Positions 23,712 to 32,343 of a stretch of DNA of 64,000 bases are shown in pieces. Each line of letters starts with the position of its first letter. Positions within the stretch are counted from its first letter, which is position 1. The DNA comes from Chloroflexi bacterium UBA6077. Lineage in GTDB: Bacteria > Chloroflexota > UBA6077. The notes beneath the pieces are model-generated. The model worked only from the letters and a program-made list of their open reading frames with translations. It was not told the origin of the DNA and ran no database searches. The translations under genes and the position numbers were made by a program. The stretch is taken from positions 1-64,000 of the forward strand of contig DIXP01000098.1 of assembly GCA_002436065.1 (NCBI GenBank), given 5' to 3'.

Positions 23712-25388
23712 ATGCCCCAGAAAGACGCCCGTTCCCTCTACCACCGGTGGCGCTCCCAGAGCTTCTCTGAGGTCATTGCGCAGGACCACGTCACCCGGAC
23801 GCTGCGGAACGCCATCGCCACCGGCAGGGTCGTCCACGCCTATCTCTTCTGCGGGCCTCGCGGAACAGGCAAGACGAGCACCGCCAGGATCCTGGCGAAG
23901 GCGGTCAACTGCTTGGACCCGCGGGATGGGGAGCCCTGCAACGAGTGTGCCTCCTGCACTGCCGTCACCGAGGGCCGAGCCATCGACCTGATCGAGATCG
24001 ACGCCGCCTCCAACCGGGGGATCGACGACGCCAGGGAGCTTCGCGAGAAGATCAAGTTCGCCCCAGGCGAGGCACGGTACAAAGTTTACATAATCGACGA
24101 GGCTCACATGCTCACCTCGGAGGCCTCCAACGCCCTCCTGAAGACGCTGGAGGAGCCCCCCGAGCATGCCATCATCATCCTCGCCACCACCGAGTCCCAC
24201 AAGATCCTCGCCACCATCTCCTCACGCTGCCAGAGGTTCGATTTCCGCCGCATACCGGTCGAGTCCATCGTGGAGCAGCTTCAAATGATCTGCGACGCCG
24301 AGTCCCTCAGGGTAGAGCCGGCCGTTCTGGAGAGGGTGGCTCGGATGGCCCGGGGAAGTCTGCGGGACGCCGAGAGCCTCCTGGACCAGTTGGTAGCCTA
24401 CTGTGGGGAGGAGGTTGGCCTCTCCGCCGCTCGGGAGATCCTGGGGCTTACCGGTGAGGAGTCGGTTCCCGAGTTCGCCGAGGCGCTCCGTCGCCGCGAC
24501 CTCGCACGGGGTTTCCTGCTGATCGATGGCGCCTCCTCCACTGGGTCTGACCTGCGCCATCTCTCTCGGGAGTTGGTGGACTACCTGCGGGCCCTGATGG
24601 TGAGCAAGAGCGGAGCTGATACCAGCCTGCTCCAAGGATACCGGGCTGAGGAGTTGGCTCGCTTGAGGGCGGAGGGGGAGGGCTGGAGCTATCGATCGCT
24701 GCTTAATGCCCTGCGCGTCTTCGCCGACCTGGAAGGGCGGCTTAGGCAGGAAGCTTTCAACCAACTGCATCTGGAAATGGCCTTCATGGAGGCCATCCTC
24801 CAGCGTGACGAACCGGCGGAACCGACGGAGGTGCGCCGGATCTCCGAGGATAGGCCGACCTTGGCCAGCCAGCCAGCCTCGCTGGAGGTCCAGCCTCCAG
24901 TACGACAGGCTGTCGAGAGATCTCCAGAGGTTCTCAGCCCAGCTCCGGTTGATGTCTCTCAACCAACCATCCAGCGGGAACCGTCCAGCTCACGAGAAGA
25001 GTCTGCTCTCGATGCCGCTCCCGAGTCGCCTCGCGGCTACCCGCCCCTGGACTTGGACAGCGTTAAGAGGGAGTGGCCACGCATCCTGGTCGGCTTCACC
25101 AAAACCGGGATCGGCATAGCCGTGGCCAGGTGCAGGCCATTACGGGTCGTTGATGATACACTTGTGCTAGGCTTTGAAAGCACCGGATCCAGGCACGTCC
25201 TCGAGCGGCCCACCGTCAAGAAGAGCATTGAGGACGGCGTTGGCGGCGTCTTCGGCAAACGGATCACGGTCCGGTTTGAGTATGGGGTGAGACCGGGTGA
25301 CAATGCTCCGCCGCGGCGAGATCCGGTGGTCGAGGCGGCGGTACGGGATTTCGGCTTCAGGGTTAGCCGCGAAGAGACGATCTCCTAG
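23712..25388 (+). CDS. dnaX: DNA polymerase III subunit gamma/tau
   Basis: The clamp-loader ATPase, 558 residues. Walker A is GPRGTGKTS near residue 48; four zinc cysteines lie in CLDPRDGEPCNECASC; Walker B is IIDEAHML; the sensor region is NALLKTLEEPP; and the arginine finger is SRCQRFDF. Residues about 360-440 are a Pro/Ser/Glu-rich linker, and a C-terminal domain of about 100 residues begins LDSVKREWPRIL, as in tau proteins. No frameshift site for gamma was looked for beyond noting no obvious A-run. It starts the classic dnaX-ybaB-recR operon. Confidence 0.95.
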   Translation: MPQKDARSLYHRWRSQSFSEVIAQDHVTRTLRNAIATGRVVHAYLFCGPRGTGKTSTARILAKAVNCLDPRDGEPCNECASCTAVTEGRAIDLIEIDAASNRGIDDARELREKIKFAPGEARYKVYIIDEAHMLTSEASNALLKTLEEPPEHAIIILATTESHKILATISSRCQRFDFRRIPVESIVEQLQMICDAESLRVEPAVLERVARMARGSLRDAESLLDQLVAYCGEEVGLSAAREILGLTGEESVPEFAEALRRRDLARGFLLIDGASSTGSDLRHLSRELVDYLRALMVSKSGADTSLLQGYRAEELARLRAEGEGWSYRSLLNALRVFADLEGRLRQEAFNQLHLEMAFMEAILQRDEPAEPTEVRRISEDRPTLASQPASLEVQPPVRQAVERSPEVLSPAPVDVSQPTIQREPSSSREESALDAAPESPRGYPPLDLDSVKREWPRILVGFTKTGIGIAVARCRPLRVVDDTLVLGFESTGSRHVLERPTVKKSIEDGVGGVFGKRITVRFEYGVRPGDNAPPRRDPVVEAAVRDFGFRVSREETIS

Positions 25389-25413
25389 TAATTCGGGAAG
25401 AGGGCGAGGATAG

Positions 25414-25713
25414 ATGCAGAATCTAAAAATGCTTCAACAGATGCAGGAGCGGCTGCGTAAGGCTCAAGAGGAGTTGGGCAACGAGGTCGTGGAGGGCACG
25501 GCCGGTGGCGGCGCGGTCAAGATCGTCATGACCGGCCATCAGAAGGTCCAGTCTGTGACCATCGACCCTGAGGTCGTGGATCCACAGGACGTGGAGATGC
25601 TCCAGGACCTGGTAACCGCGGCCATCAACGAAGCGGTTGGCAAGTCCCACGAGTTGGCTGGCAAGAGGCTAGGCGCCCTCACTGGTGGGATGAAGATACC
25701 GGGTCTGATGTAA
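25414..25713 (+). CDS. ybaB: YbaB/EbfC family nucleoid-associated protein
   Basis: A 99-residue YbaB protein: helical MLQQMQERLRKAQEEL, then the conserved VEGTAGGGAVKIVMTGHQKV strand region and EMLQDLVTAAINEA helix. Family members bind DNA as dimers and are encoded between dnaX and recR in many bacteria, as here (25 bases after dnaX, 30 before recR). Confidence 0.95.
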   Translation: MQNLKMLQQMQERLRKAQEELGNEVVEGTAGGGAVKIVMTGHQKVQSVTIDPEVVDPQDVEMLQDLVTAAINEAVGKSHELAGKRLGALTGGMKIPGLM

Positions 25714-25743
25714 GGGTCCAGGTCTAAGGTAGAGGTCCAGGGA

Positions 25744-26343
25744 ATGCAACCAATCGCCGAGCCAGTCGCCAGGCTCATTGAGGAGTTCGCCAAGCTGCCG
25801 GGGGTCGGCCCGAAGACGGCGCAGCGGCTCACCTTTCATCTGCTGCGAGCCTCGAAGGAGGAGGCAGAGAGCCTGGCCGAGGCCATTGTCGGAATGAAGG
25901 AGAGGGTCGGGTTCTGCGCCACCTGTTTCAATATCTCGGAGTCCTCCCTGTGTCCGGTATGTACCGACGAGCGCAGGGATCGGAGTCTCATCTGCGTGGT
26001 GGAGGAGCCTCTGGACGTGTTGGCGTTGGAGCGCACCCACGAATACAGGGGCAGCTACCATGTGTTGCATGGCGCCATCTCGCCAATCGATGGAATGGGC
26101 CCCGAGAAGTTGAAGATCGTGGAGCTGGTGGCGAGGGTTCGTGGCGGTTCGGTGGCTGAGGTGATTATCGCCACCAACCCGAACACCGAGGGGGACGTGA
26201 CGGCATCGTACCTGGGGCAGACCCTGCGGCCGTTGGGGGTGAAGGTGACTCGCCTTGCCCGCGGCCTCCCCGCCGGGGGCGACCTGGAGTACGCGGACGA
26301 ACTCACCCTCGCCAGGGCGCTGGAGGGCAGGCGACCACTGTAG
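25744..26343 (+). CDS. recR: Recombination protein RecR
   Basis: A 199-residue RecR, partner of RecO/RecF in single-strand gap repair. The HhH motif is LPGVGPKTAQRLTFHLL, the zinc finger is CATCFNISESSLCPVC, and the Toprim domain begins ICVVEEPLDVLALE with VIIATNPNTEGDVTASYL. Full length. Confidence 0.96.
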   Translation: MQPIAEPVARLIEEFAKLPGVGPKTAQRLTFHLLRASKEEAESLAEAIVGMKERVGFCATCFNISESSLCPVCTDERRDRSLICVVEEPLDVLALERTHEYRGSYHVLHGAISPIDGMGPEKLKIVELVARVRGGSVAEVIIATNPNTEGDVTASYLGQTLRPLGVKVTRLARGLPAGGDLEYADELTLARALEGRRPL

Positions 26344-26347
26344 ACGA

Positions 26348-26431
26348 GACACGGAAACGCGGGAACACGGAGACGCGGAGAAGTTGCCAAATCGCTTTCT
26401 CCGCGTCTCCCTTTCTCCGCGTCTCCGTGTC
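26348..26431. repeat. Large inverted repeat with 35-base arms, GACACGGAGACGCGGAG type
   Basis: Arms 26348-26382 and 26397-26431 match at about 28 of 35 positions around a 14-base centre. Each arm holds two copies of a CGGAGACGCGGAG-like word. It lies between recR and the S1 gene promoter and may separate the two transcripts. Confidence 0.75.
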
Positions 26432-26451
26432 CAATCTGGTTGTAGTTGCTT

Positions 26452-26480
26452 TTGATTTTTGATAGGGATTGACGTATAAT
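26452..26480 (+). promoter_or_regulatory. Sigma-70-type promoter of the S1-domain gene
   Basis: TTGATT (26452-26457), 17-base spacer, TATAAT (26475-26480). The best-matched canonical promoter in the window; start expected near 26487, 23 bases before the ATG. Confidence 0.8.
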
Positions 26481-26509
26481 TCTAGAACGACTATCCGTGG
26501 GGGGGGAGG

Positions 26510-27943
26510 ATGGAAGAGGAGATACGGTCGGCGGAGACGGTCAATAGCGGTCCCGAGGGGGCAGCGGCGCCCGAGGGCATGCAGGATCTCCTGGAGGCAC
26601 ACGGCCACGCATACCGAACCCTCAAGAGAGGTGACGTTGTCGAGGGCGTGGTGGTGCGGATCGACAGGGACGAGGTGTTGGTAGACATCAGGTCCAAGTC
26701 GGAAGGCGCCATACCTGCTCACGAGATGCGCGACCCTCATGGCAACCCGATCGAGACCCTTCATGTGGGCGATTTGATACTGGTCTACGTGTTGCAGCCT
26801 GAGAACCAGGACGGCCATGTCGTGCTGTCGCTGAATCGGGCGCAGGCGGAGAAGGGTTGGCGTGTCGCCCAGAAGCAGTTCGAGGATGGGCAGATAATCG
26901 AGGCCGAGGTAATCGAGTACAACAAGGGCGGCCTGATAGCCAACGTCGAGGGCGTGCGTGGTTTTATCCCGCTTTCTCAGATAGTCGATCTGCGCTCCGT
27001 CGCAGGGAGCGAGGAGTCGGTGGAGGATCGTCTGAAGGCCATGCGTGGCAAGAAGATGTTCCTCAAGGTGATTGAGATCAACCGGCGCAGGAACAGGTTG
27101 ATCCTCTCCGAGCGCGCAGCGCTGCAGGAGAGGCGGGTTGTCCAGAAGGACCGTCTGCTGGCGGAGTTGAAGGAGGGCGATGTACGGCGCGGTAGGGTCA
27201 GCAGCCTGTGCGACTTCGGCGCCTTCATCGACCTGGGCGGCGCGGATGGCCTGGTGCACCTCTCCGAACTATCTTGGGGCCAGGTGAGTCACCCCTCTCA
27301 GCTCCTCAAGGTGGGCCAAGAGGTGGAGGTAATGGTTGTGGGGGTCGATAGAGAGAGCAAGAAGATCGCCCTCAGCCTGAAGCGGCTGCAACCGGAGCCT
27401 TGGGCGGGGCTGGCCGAGCGATACCAGGTTGGCCAGGTCGTCACCGGACGGATCACGAAGCTTGCATCCTTTGGGGCCTTCGCTCGCATCGAGGATGGGG
27501 TGGAGGGTCTCATTCACATATCGGAGTTGAGCGACGATCGGATCGCCCATCCCAAGGGAGTGGTCAAGGAGGGCGACGAGGTCCAGTTGCGGATTATTCG
27601 GATCGACGCTGATCGCCATAGGCTGGGCCTCAGCCTGAAGCAGGGTAGGGAAGAAGGCGACGAGGGGGCTCAGGAGGAAGCGGCAGAGTCGACACAGGAA
27701 GCGGATGCTGAAGACCGTGACGAGGCGGTCGGCGGCATGGCACATAAAGTGCCCTCAGCAGACGCGAATGATGCAGCAGACGGCAGCGAGGGCGATGGCG
27801 CCCAGGGCCAGGGCTCCGAGCGACAGGGTCGCGAAGGGGCCAGCATCGAGAAGGAGCCTGCTGGAAGTACCGGGTCCGAGGTGAGGGCCAGTGCCGATGC
27901 TTCAGCAGATGCGACCGCTTCGGTGGTGCTGGGCACGAAGTAG
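26510..27943 (+). CDS. rpsA: 30S ribosomal protein S1-like, four S1 domains
   Basis: A 477-residue RNA-binding protein with four S1 OB-fold domains. These start near VEGVVVRIDRDEVLVDI, IEAEVIEYNKGGLIANV, RRGRVSSLCDFGAFIDLGG and VTGRITKLASFGAFARIEDG. Each ends in the usual hydrophobic strand (VVLSLN, LILSER, IALSLK, LGLSLK). Domains 3 and 4 are closest to the canonical S1 motif, as in S1 proteins of Gram-positives and Chloroflexota. The last ~95 residues are a low-complexity acidic Ala/Glu/Asp/Ser tail, probably disordered. ATG 26510 has GGGGGAGG close upstream. clpC follows after 23 bases. Confidence 0.9.
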   Translation: MEEEIRSAETVNSGPEGAAAPEGMQDLLEAHGHAYRTLKRGDVVEGVVVRIDRDEVLVDIRSKSEGAIPAHEMRDPHGNPIETLHVGDLILVYVLQPENQDGHVVLSLNRAQAEKGWRVAQKQFEDGQIIEAEVIEYNKGGLIANVEGVRGFIPLSQIVDLRSVAGSEESVEDRLKAMRGKKMFLKVIEINRRRNRLILSERAALQERRVVQKDRLLAELKEGDVRRGRVSSLCDFGAFIDLGGADGLVHLSELSWGQVSHPSQLLKVGQEVEVMVVGVDRESKKIALSLKRLQPEPWAGLAERYQVGQVVTGRITKLASFGAFARIEDGVEGLIHISELSDDRIAHPKGVVKEGDEVQLRIIRIDADRHRLGLSLKQGREEGDEGAQEEAAESTQEADAEDRDEAVGGMAHKVPSADANDAADGSEGDGAQGQGSERQGREGASIEKEPAGSTGSEVRASADASADATASVVLGTK

Positions 27944-27966
27944 GCATTTTCCCTTGGAGTACTGGC

Positions 27967-30441
27967 ATGAGCGATCGATTTGACAAATTTACGGAACGCG
28001 CGCGAAAGGTTCTCACCCTGGCTCAGGAGGAGGCCCAGCGCTTCAACCATAACTACATTGGCACCGAGCATCTGCTCCTCGGGCTCGTTCGTGAAGGCGA
28101 CGGCGTAGCAGCGAAGGTCCTTGCAAACCTGGGCGTGGAGTTGAACAAGGTCCGCAGCGCCGTCGAGTTCATCATTGGCCGGGGCGATCGGACCGTAACC
28201 GGCGACATTGGCCTCACGCCTCGAGCCAAGAAGGTCATCGAGCTGGCCGTGGACGAGGCTCGTCGCCTCAACCATCACTACATCGGTACGGAGCATCTGC
28301 TCCTCGGGTTGGTTCGGGAGGGCGAGGGCATCGCCGCGGGCGTGCTGGAGAGCCTCGGGGTCAGCCTCGAGAAGGTGCGCAACCAGATCATTCACGTCCT
28401 GAACCAGAGCCAGCCCTACTCGCAGCAGGAGGCCAAGCAGGCCAGCCGCACTCCGGTCGTCGACCAGATGGGTATGGACCTGACGGCGGCTGCCAGGGCC
28501 GGCAAGCTGGACCCAGTTGTCGGTCGGGCGAGAGAAATCGAAAGGGTGATCCAGATTCTCTCGCGTCGAACTAAGAACAACCCTGCCCTGATCGGCGAGC
28601 CAGGCGTTGGGAAGACCGCCATCGTGGAGGGACTGGCCCAGCGGATCGCTAGCGGCGATGTTCCCGAGACCCTTCTGGGTAAGAGACTGCTAACTCTGGA
28701 CATCGGCTCGCTCGTTGCGGGAACCAAGTACCGTGGCGAGTTCGAAGAGCGGTTGAAGAAGATCATCGAAGAGGTCAAGACCAACGGTAACTGCGTCCTC
28801 TTCATCGATGAGCTGCACACCTTGGTGGGCGCAGGCGCGGCGGAAGGCGCCGTGGACGCTGCCAACATCTTGAAGCCATCTTTGTCCCGCGGTGAGTTGC
28901 AGACAATCGGCGCCACCACCATGGACGAGTACCGCAAGTACATCGAGCGTGATGCTGCACTGGAGCGCCGCTTCCAGCCAGTCATGGTGGAGGAGCCCAC
29001 GGTCGAGGAGACCATTGCCATCCTCCGCGGCATCAAGGAGCGCTACGAGCAGCATCACAAGCTGGTCATCTCCGACGAGGCCCTAAAGGCTTCGGCCGAG
29101 CTGGCTTCCCGGTTCATCCCCGATCGCTTCCTTCCGGACAAGGCGATCGACCTGGTGGATGAGGCATCCTCTCGCGTGAGGCTCCAGCGCGCCGTGTCAC
29201 CTCCGACGCTTAAGGAGGCCATCAAGGAGCTTGAGGTAGTGCAGACCGAGAAGGAAGCGGCCATCAACGCCCAGCAGTACGAGTTGGCGGCCGAGTTGAG
29301 GGATCGTGAGGCCAAGCTCCGAACGAAGATCGACGGCATCGAGTCGGGCTGGCACGAGCAGCAGACCGTAGAGAAGCCGGTGGTGGGTGTCGAGGACATC
29401 GCCCAGGTTGTGTCGATGTGGACCGGCATCCCGGTAATGAGGATCGCCGAAGAGGAGACTGAGCGGCTGCTTCGGATGGAGGAGGAGCTGCACAAGCGCA
29501 TCATCGGTCAAGAAGAGCCGATTACCGTGGTCTCCCGTGCGGTGCGACGTGCTCGCGCCGGTCTGAAGGACCCTAAGCGGCCCATCGGCTCCTTTATCTT
29601 CCTTGGCCCCACGGGCGTTGGGAAGACGGAGTTGGTGAGAGCGCTGGCGGAGTTCATGTTCGGCAGCGAGGATGCGATGATCCGCATCGACATGTCGGAG
29701 TTCATGGAGCGGCACTCCGTGGCCCGGCTGGTTGGGGCACCTCCAGGCTACATCGGCTTTGAGGAGGGCGGACAGCTCACCGAGGCAGTGCGGCGAAAGC
29801 CCTACTCTGTGGTGCTGCTGGACGAGATCGAGAAGGCGCATCCAGAGGTCTTCAACATCCTGCTCCAGATAATGGACGACGGCCATCTGACCGATGCCAA
29901 GGGCCGGAAGGTCGACTTCCGCAATTCGGTCCTGATCATGACCTCCAACGTGGGCGCCGACCTGTTGCGCAGGGATGCCGTACTCGGCTTCGCCGTGACT
30001 CAGGACGAGCTGAAGAACGCGGAACAGGCCTACGATCGGATGAAGGACAAGGTGCTGACGGAGATGAAGAACCTCTTCAGGCCCGAGTTCCTGAACCGCA
30101 TCGATGCCACGGTGGTATTCCGGTCGTTGAAGCTGGTGGAGATCCGCCGCATTGTGGACCTAATGCTCTCCAGGGTGACGATCGCTCTCACCGAGCAGCA
30201 GATCGAGCTGGAGGTCACCGACGCTGCCAAGGACTACCTGGTGGAGAAGGGTTTCGACCCGAAGTTCGGCGCTAGGCCGCTGAGGCGGGCAATTCAGAAT
30301 TTGGTGGAAGACCAGCTGGCCGAAGGGCTGCTGAAGGGTAAGTATCAGCGAGGCGAGACGGTGGTCGTGGATGTCCGCGACGGTGAGCTCGTCTACGAGC
30401 CGAAGCCGAAGACCAAAGAGCTGGTCGAAAGCCAGGCGTAA
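27967..30441 (+). CDS. clpC: ATP-dependent Clp protease ATP-binding subunit ClpC
   Basis: An 824-residue Hsp100 unfoldase that feeds ClpP. Two Clp_N repeats (both with NYIGTEHLLLGLVREG or close variant) are at residues 1-150. The D1 AAA domain has GEPGVGKTA, the UVR coiled-coil middle region is around AAINAQQYELAAELRDREAK, and the D2 AAA domain has GPTGVGKTE and Walker B VVLLDEIEKAH. The UVR motif and length mark it as ClpC rather than ClpB. clpP is not nearby. Confidence 0.96.
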   Translation: MSDRFDKFTERARKVLTLAQEEAQRFNHNYIGTEHLLLGLVREGDGVAAKVLANLGVELNKVRSAVEFIIGRGDRTVTGDIGLTPRAKKVIELAVDEARRLNHHYIGTEHLLLGLVREGEGIAAGVLESLGVSLEKVRNQIIHVLNQSQPYSQQEAKQASRTPVVDQMGMDLTAAARAGKLDPVVGRAREIERVIQILSRRTKNNPALIGEPGVGKTAIVEGLAQRIASGDVPETLLGKRLLTLDIGSLVAGTKYRGEFEERLKKIIEEVKTNGNCVLFIDELHTLVGAGAAEGAVDAANILKPSLSRGELQTIGATTMDEYRKYIERDAALERRFQPVMVEEPTVEETIAILRGIKERYEQHHKLVISDEALKASAELASRFIPDRFLPDKAIDLVDEASSRVRLQRAVSPPTLKEAIKELEVVQTEKEAAINAQQYELAAELRDREAKLRTKIDGIESGWHEQQTVEKPVVGVEDIAQVVSMWTGIPVMRIAEEETERLLRMEEELHKRIIGQEEPITVVSRAVRRARAGLKDPKRPIGSFIFLGPTGVGKTELVRALAEFMFGSEDAMIRIDMSEFMERHSVARLVGAPPGYIGFEEGGQLTEAVRRKPYSVVLLDEIEKAHPEVFNILLQIMDDGHLTDAKGRKVDFRNSVLIMTSNVGADLLRRDAVLGFAVTQDELKNAEQAYDRMKDKVLTEMKNLFRPEFLNRIDATVVFRSLKLVEIRRIVDLMLSRVTIALTEQQIELEVTDAAKDYLVEKGFDPKFGARPLRRAIQNLVEDQLAEGLLKGKYQRGETVVVDVRDGELVYEPKPKTKELVESQA

Positions 30442-30455
30442 GCGAGATGTGACGT

Positions 30456-30481
30456 AGGGGCCGGCATCCACGCCGGCCCCT
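30456..30481 (+). terminator. Hairpin after clpC, terminator-like repeat
   Basis: Stem AGGGGCCGGC (30456-30465) pairs with GCCGGCCCCT (30472-30481) around a 6-base loop, followed by TCCCTTATG. It has the GTAGGGG edge of the repeat family. The weak T run makes intrinsic termination uncertain. Confidence 0.55.
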
Positions 30482-30549
30482 TCCCTTATGTCCCTTACCC
30501 GGAACACACCTTGTAGAAGGGCTTCTTCTGCTGCCCGCTGCCGATGAGA

Positions 30550-30664
30550 CGTAGGGCAGGGTCTTGTACCCTGCCGCCCGGCGGTGGTGAACAACGCGGT
30601 AGACAATGGGCAACGTCGCGCGTCCATGTCCCGTGGGCGGAAGGGGATGAACCCCTTCCCTACG
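30550..30664. repeat. Dispersed CGTAGGG...CCCTACG repeat, copy B
   Basis: A 115-base unit with the same opening (CGTAGGGCAGGGTCTTGTAC) and closing (CCCCTTCCCTACG) sequences as copy A at 14936-15047, plus shared CGTCCATG and GGGCGGAAG words. It separates clpC from radA; the radA leader runs out of its right edge. Confidence 0.85.
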
Positions 30665-30681
30665 ATACAAAGGTACTCCTC

Positions 30682-32034
30682 ATGGCAAAGATCAAGACTA
30701 AGTTCGTCTGCGAACGGTGCGGAGCCGAGAGCCCCAAATGGATGGGCCGCTGCCCCGAATGCAGCCAGTGGAACACCCTGGTTGAGGTAACCGAGGCCCC
30801 GCCCTCCTCCGGGGCTGTCTCTAGGCCGGCTAACGAGCCGGTCTCTCTTCTGGACGTGCCCCTCGAGTCGCTGGATAGAATTCGAGTCCCTATAGCCGAG
30901 CTGGACCGCGTTCTCGGGGGTGGTGTTGTGCAGGGATCGCTTGTGCTGGTAGGGGGCGACCCAGGCATCGGAAAGTCCACCCTGTTACTTCAGATGTGCG
31001 CGGCGCTATCGGAAGGTCAGGGATGCGTACTCTACGTGTCGGGCGAGGAGTCGCTGCATCAGGTGAAGATGCGGGCAGAGCGGCTCGGCATCCGGACCCC
31101 AGGGCTATACCTCCTATCCGAGAGCAACCTGGACCGCATCGTCGGCCACATCGACCGGCTCTCCCCCACCCTGGTGGTGATCGACTCTATCCAGAGTGTC
31201 TCGCGGGAGGACCGTCCCTCTCTGGCAGGCAGCGTCAGCCAGCTTCGAGACTGCACCGGCCGGCTACTTCAACTGGCAAAAGGGAGTGGTGTTCCCATCT
31301 TCCTAGTTGGGCACGTTACCAAGGAGGGGGCCATCGCGGGGCCCAAGGTACTGGAGCACATGGTGGATGCCGTCCTCTATCTGGAGGGGGAGCGGTTCCA
31401 CAGCTACCGGCTGCTTCGCAGCGTCAAGAACCGTTTCGGCTCCACTCATGAGGTGGGCGTCTTCGAGATGCATGAGGAGGGCATGTTGGAGGTTCCAAAC
31501 CCCTCCATCGCCTTCCTGGCGGACAGGACCTTGATGAGGAGCGGCTCTACCGTAGTGGTTACCCTGGAGGGCACCCGCCCTCTCCTTGCGGAGATCCAGG
31601 CCCTCACCAGCTTCTGCCCCTCGCACATGCCCAGACGCACCGCCAACGGCCTCGAATTGAGCAGGGTGCTACTGCTGGCCGCCGTGCTCAGCAAGAGATT
31701 GGGGCTGAAGCTGTATGACCAGGATGTCTACGTCAACGTGGTGGGCGGGCTGCGCGTGGAGGAACCCGCCGCCGACCTCGGAGTGGCCTTGGCCATCGCC
31801 TCTAGCCTGAGGGACGCTCCGGTGGACCCTGAACTGGCGGTAATGGGTGAGGTCGGCCTCTCCGGCGAGGTGCGGGGGGTATCTCATCTCGAACAACGGC
31901 TGAGAGAGGCCGGAAAGCTGGGCTTTAAGCGCTGCCTGGTGCCCTACTCGTCCAAGGTTCCGAGGGTGCCGGAGTTGGAAGTCCTCACCGCGCGCAGCCT
32001 GGAGGAGGCGCTAGACAAGGCGCTGGCGAGCTAG
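30682..32034 (+). CDS. radA: DNA repair protein RadA/Sms
   Basis: A 450-residue RecA-like helicase that promotes branch migration in recombination. The N-terminal zinc finger is CERCGAESPKWMGRCPEC, Walker A is GGDPGIGKST, the RadA-specific KNRFG motif is present in SVKNRFGSTHEVG, and the C-terminal Lon-like domain starts around DVYVNVVGGLRVEEPAADLG. ATG 30682 is chosen because family proteins begin about five residues before the finger; the longer upstream frame is repeat sequence. Confidence 0.95.
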   Translation: MAKIKTKFVCERCGAESPKWMGRCPECSQWNTLVEVTEAPPSSGAVSRPANEPVSLLDVPLESLDRIRVPIAELDRVLGGGVVQGSLVLVGGDPGIGKSTLLLQMCAALSEGQGCVLYVSGEESLHQVKMRAERLGIRTPGLYLLSESNLDRIVGHIDRLSPTLVVIDSIQSVSREDRPSLAGSVSQLRDCTGRLLQLAKGSGVPIFLVGHVTKEGAIAGPKVLEHMVDAVLYLEGERFHSYRLLRSVKNRFGSTHEVGVFEMHEEGMLEVPNPSIAFLADRTLMRSGSTVVVTLEGTRPLLAEIQALTSFCPSHMPRRTANGLELSRVLLLAAVLSKRLGLKLYDQDVYVNVVGGLRVEEPAADLGVALAIASSLRDAPVDPELAVMGEVGLSGEVRGVSHLEQRLREAGKLGFKRCLVPYSSKVPRVPELEVLTARSLEEALDKALAS

Positions 32035-32100
32035 TGAGTCCAACGCGTACTGTTGTGCACGTGGCATGGAATCATATCTGATCCATCATGCGGGAGTGCG

Positions 32101-32129
32101 TTGACTACTTGCCTTTGGTAAGCTAAACT
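32101..32129 (+). promoter_or_regulatory. Promoter of the decarboxylase operon
   Basis: TTGACT (32101-32106), 17-base spacer, TAAACT (32124-32129). It predicts a 5' leader of about 205 bases before the ATG at 32344. Confidence 0.7.
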
Positions 32130-32135
32130 CCATAA

Positions 32136-32343
32136 TGGTCCTTCAGCGTCGAGTGGACGGCCACAGCGGTTGCGGTGCTCTGCCTCTTCCACTGCTCTCC
32201 ATACCGTTACTCGACGTTGCTCTGATTGGCCTCTGTCGCGGTGGTAGCCGATGCTGCCCTTCGCAGAGAGTTGACCGTTCGCTGTCGGAACCATTCTATT
32301 CGCGGTCGCGAAGGCCGCTAGTGTGAAGGAGGCAGGCGACTAC
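32136..32343 (+). promoter_or_regulatory. Long structured 5' leader of the decarboxylase operon
   Basis: About 200 untranslated bases. CAGCGTCGAGT (32144-32154) can pair with ACTCGACGTTG (32209-32219) with one G-U pair, enclosing further GC-rich hairpins. AAGGAGG stands 11 bases before the start codon. No known riboswitch class is recognised. A 63-codon plus-strand frame inside it (32135-32326) has no homology-like features. Confidence 0.4.
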
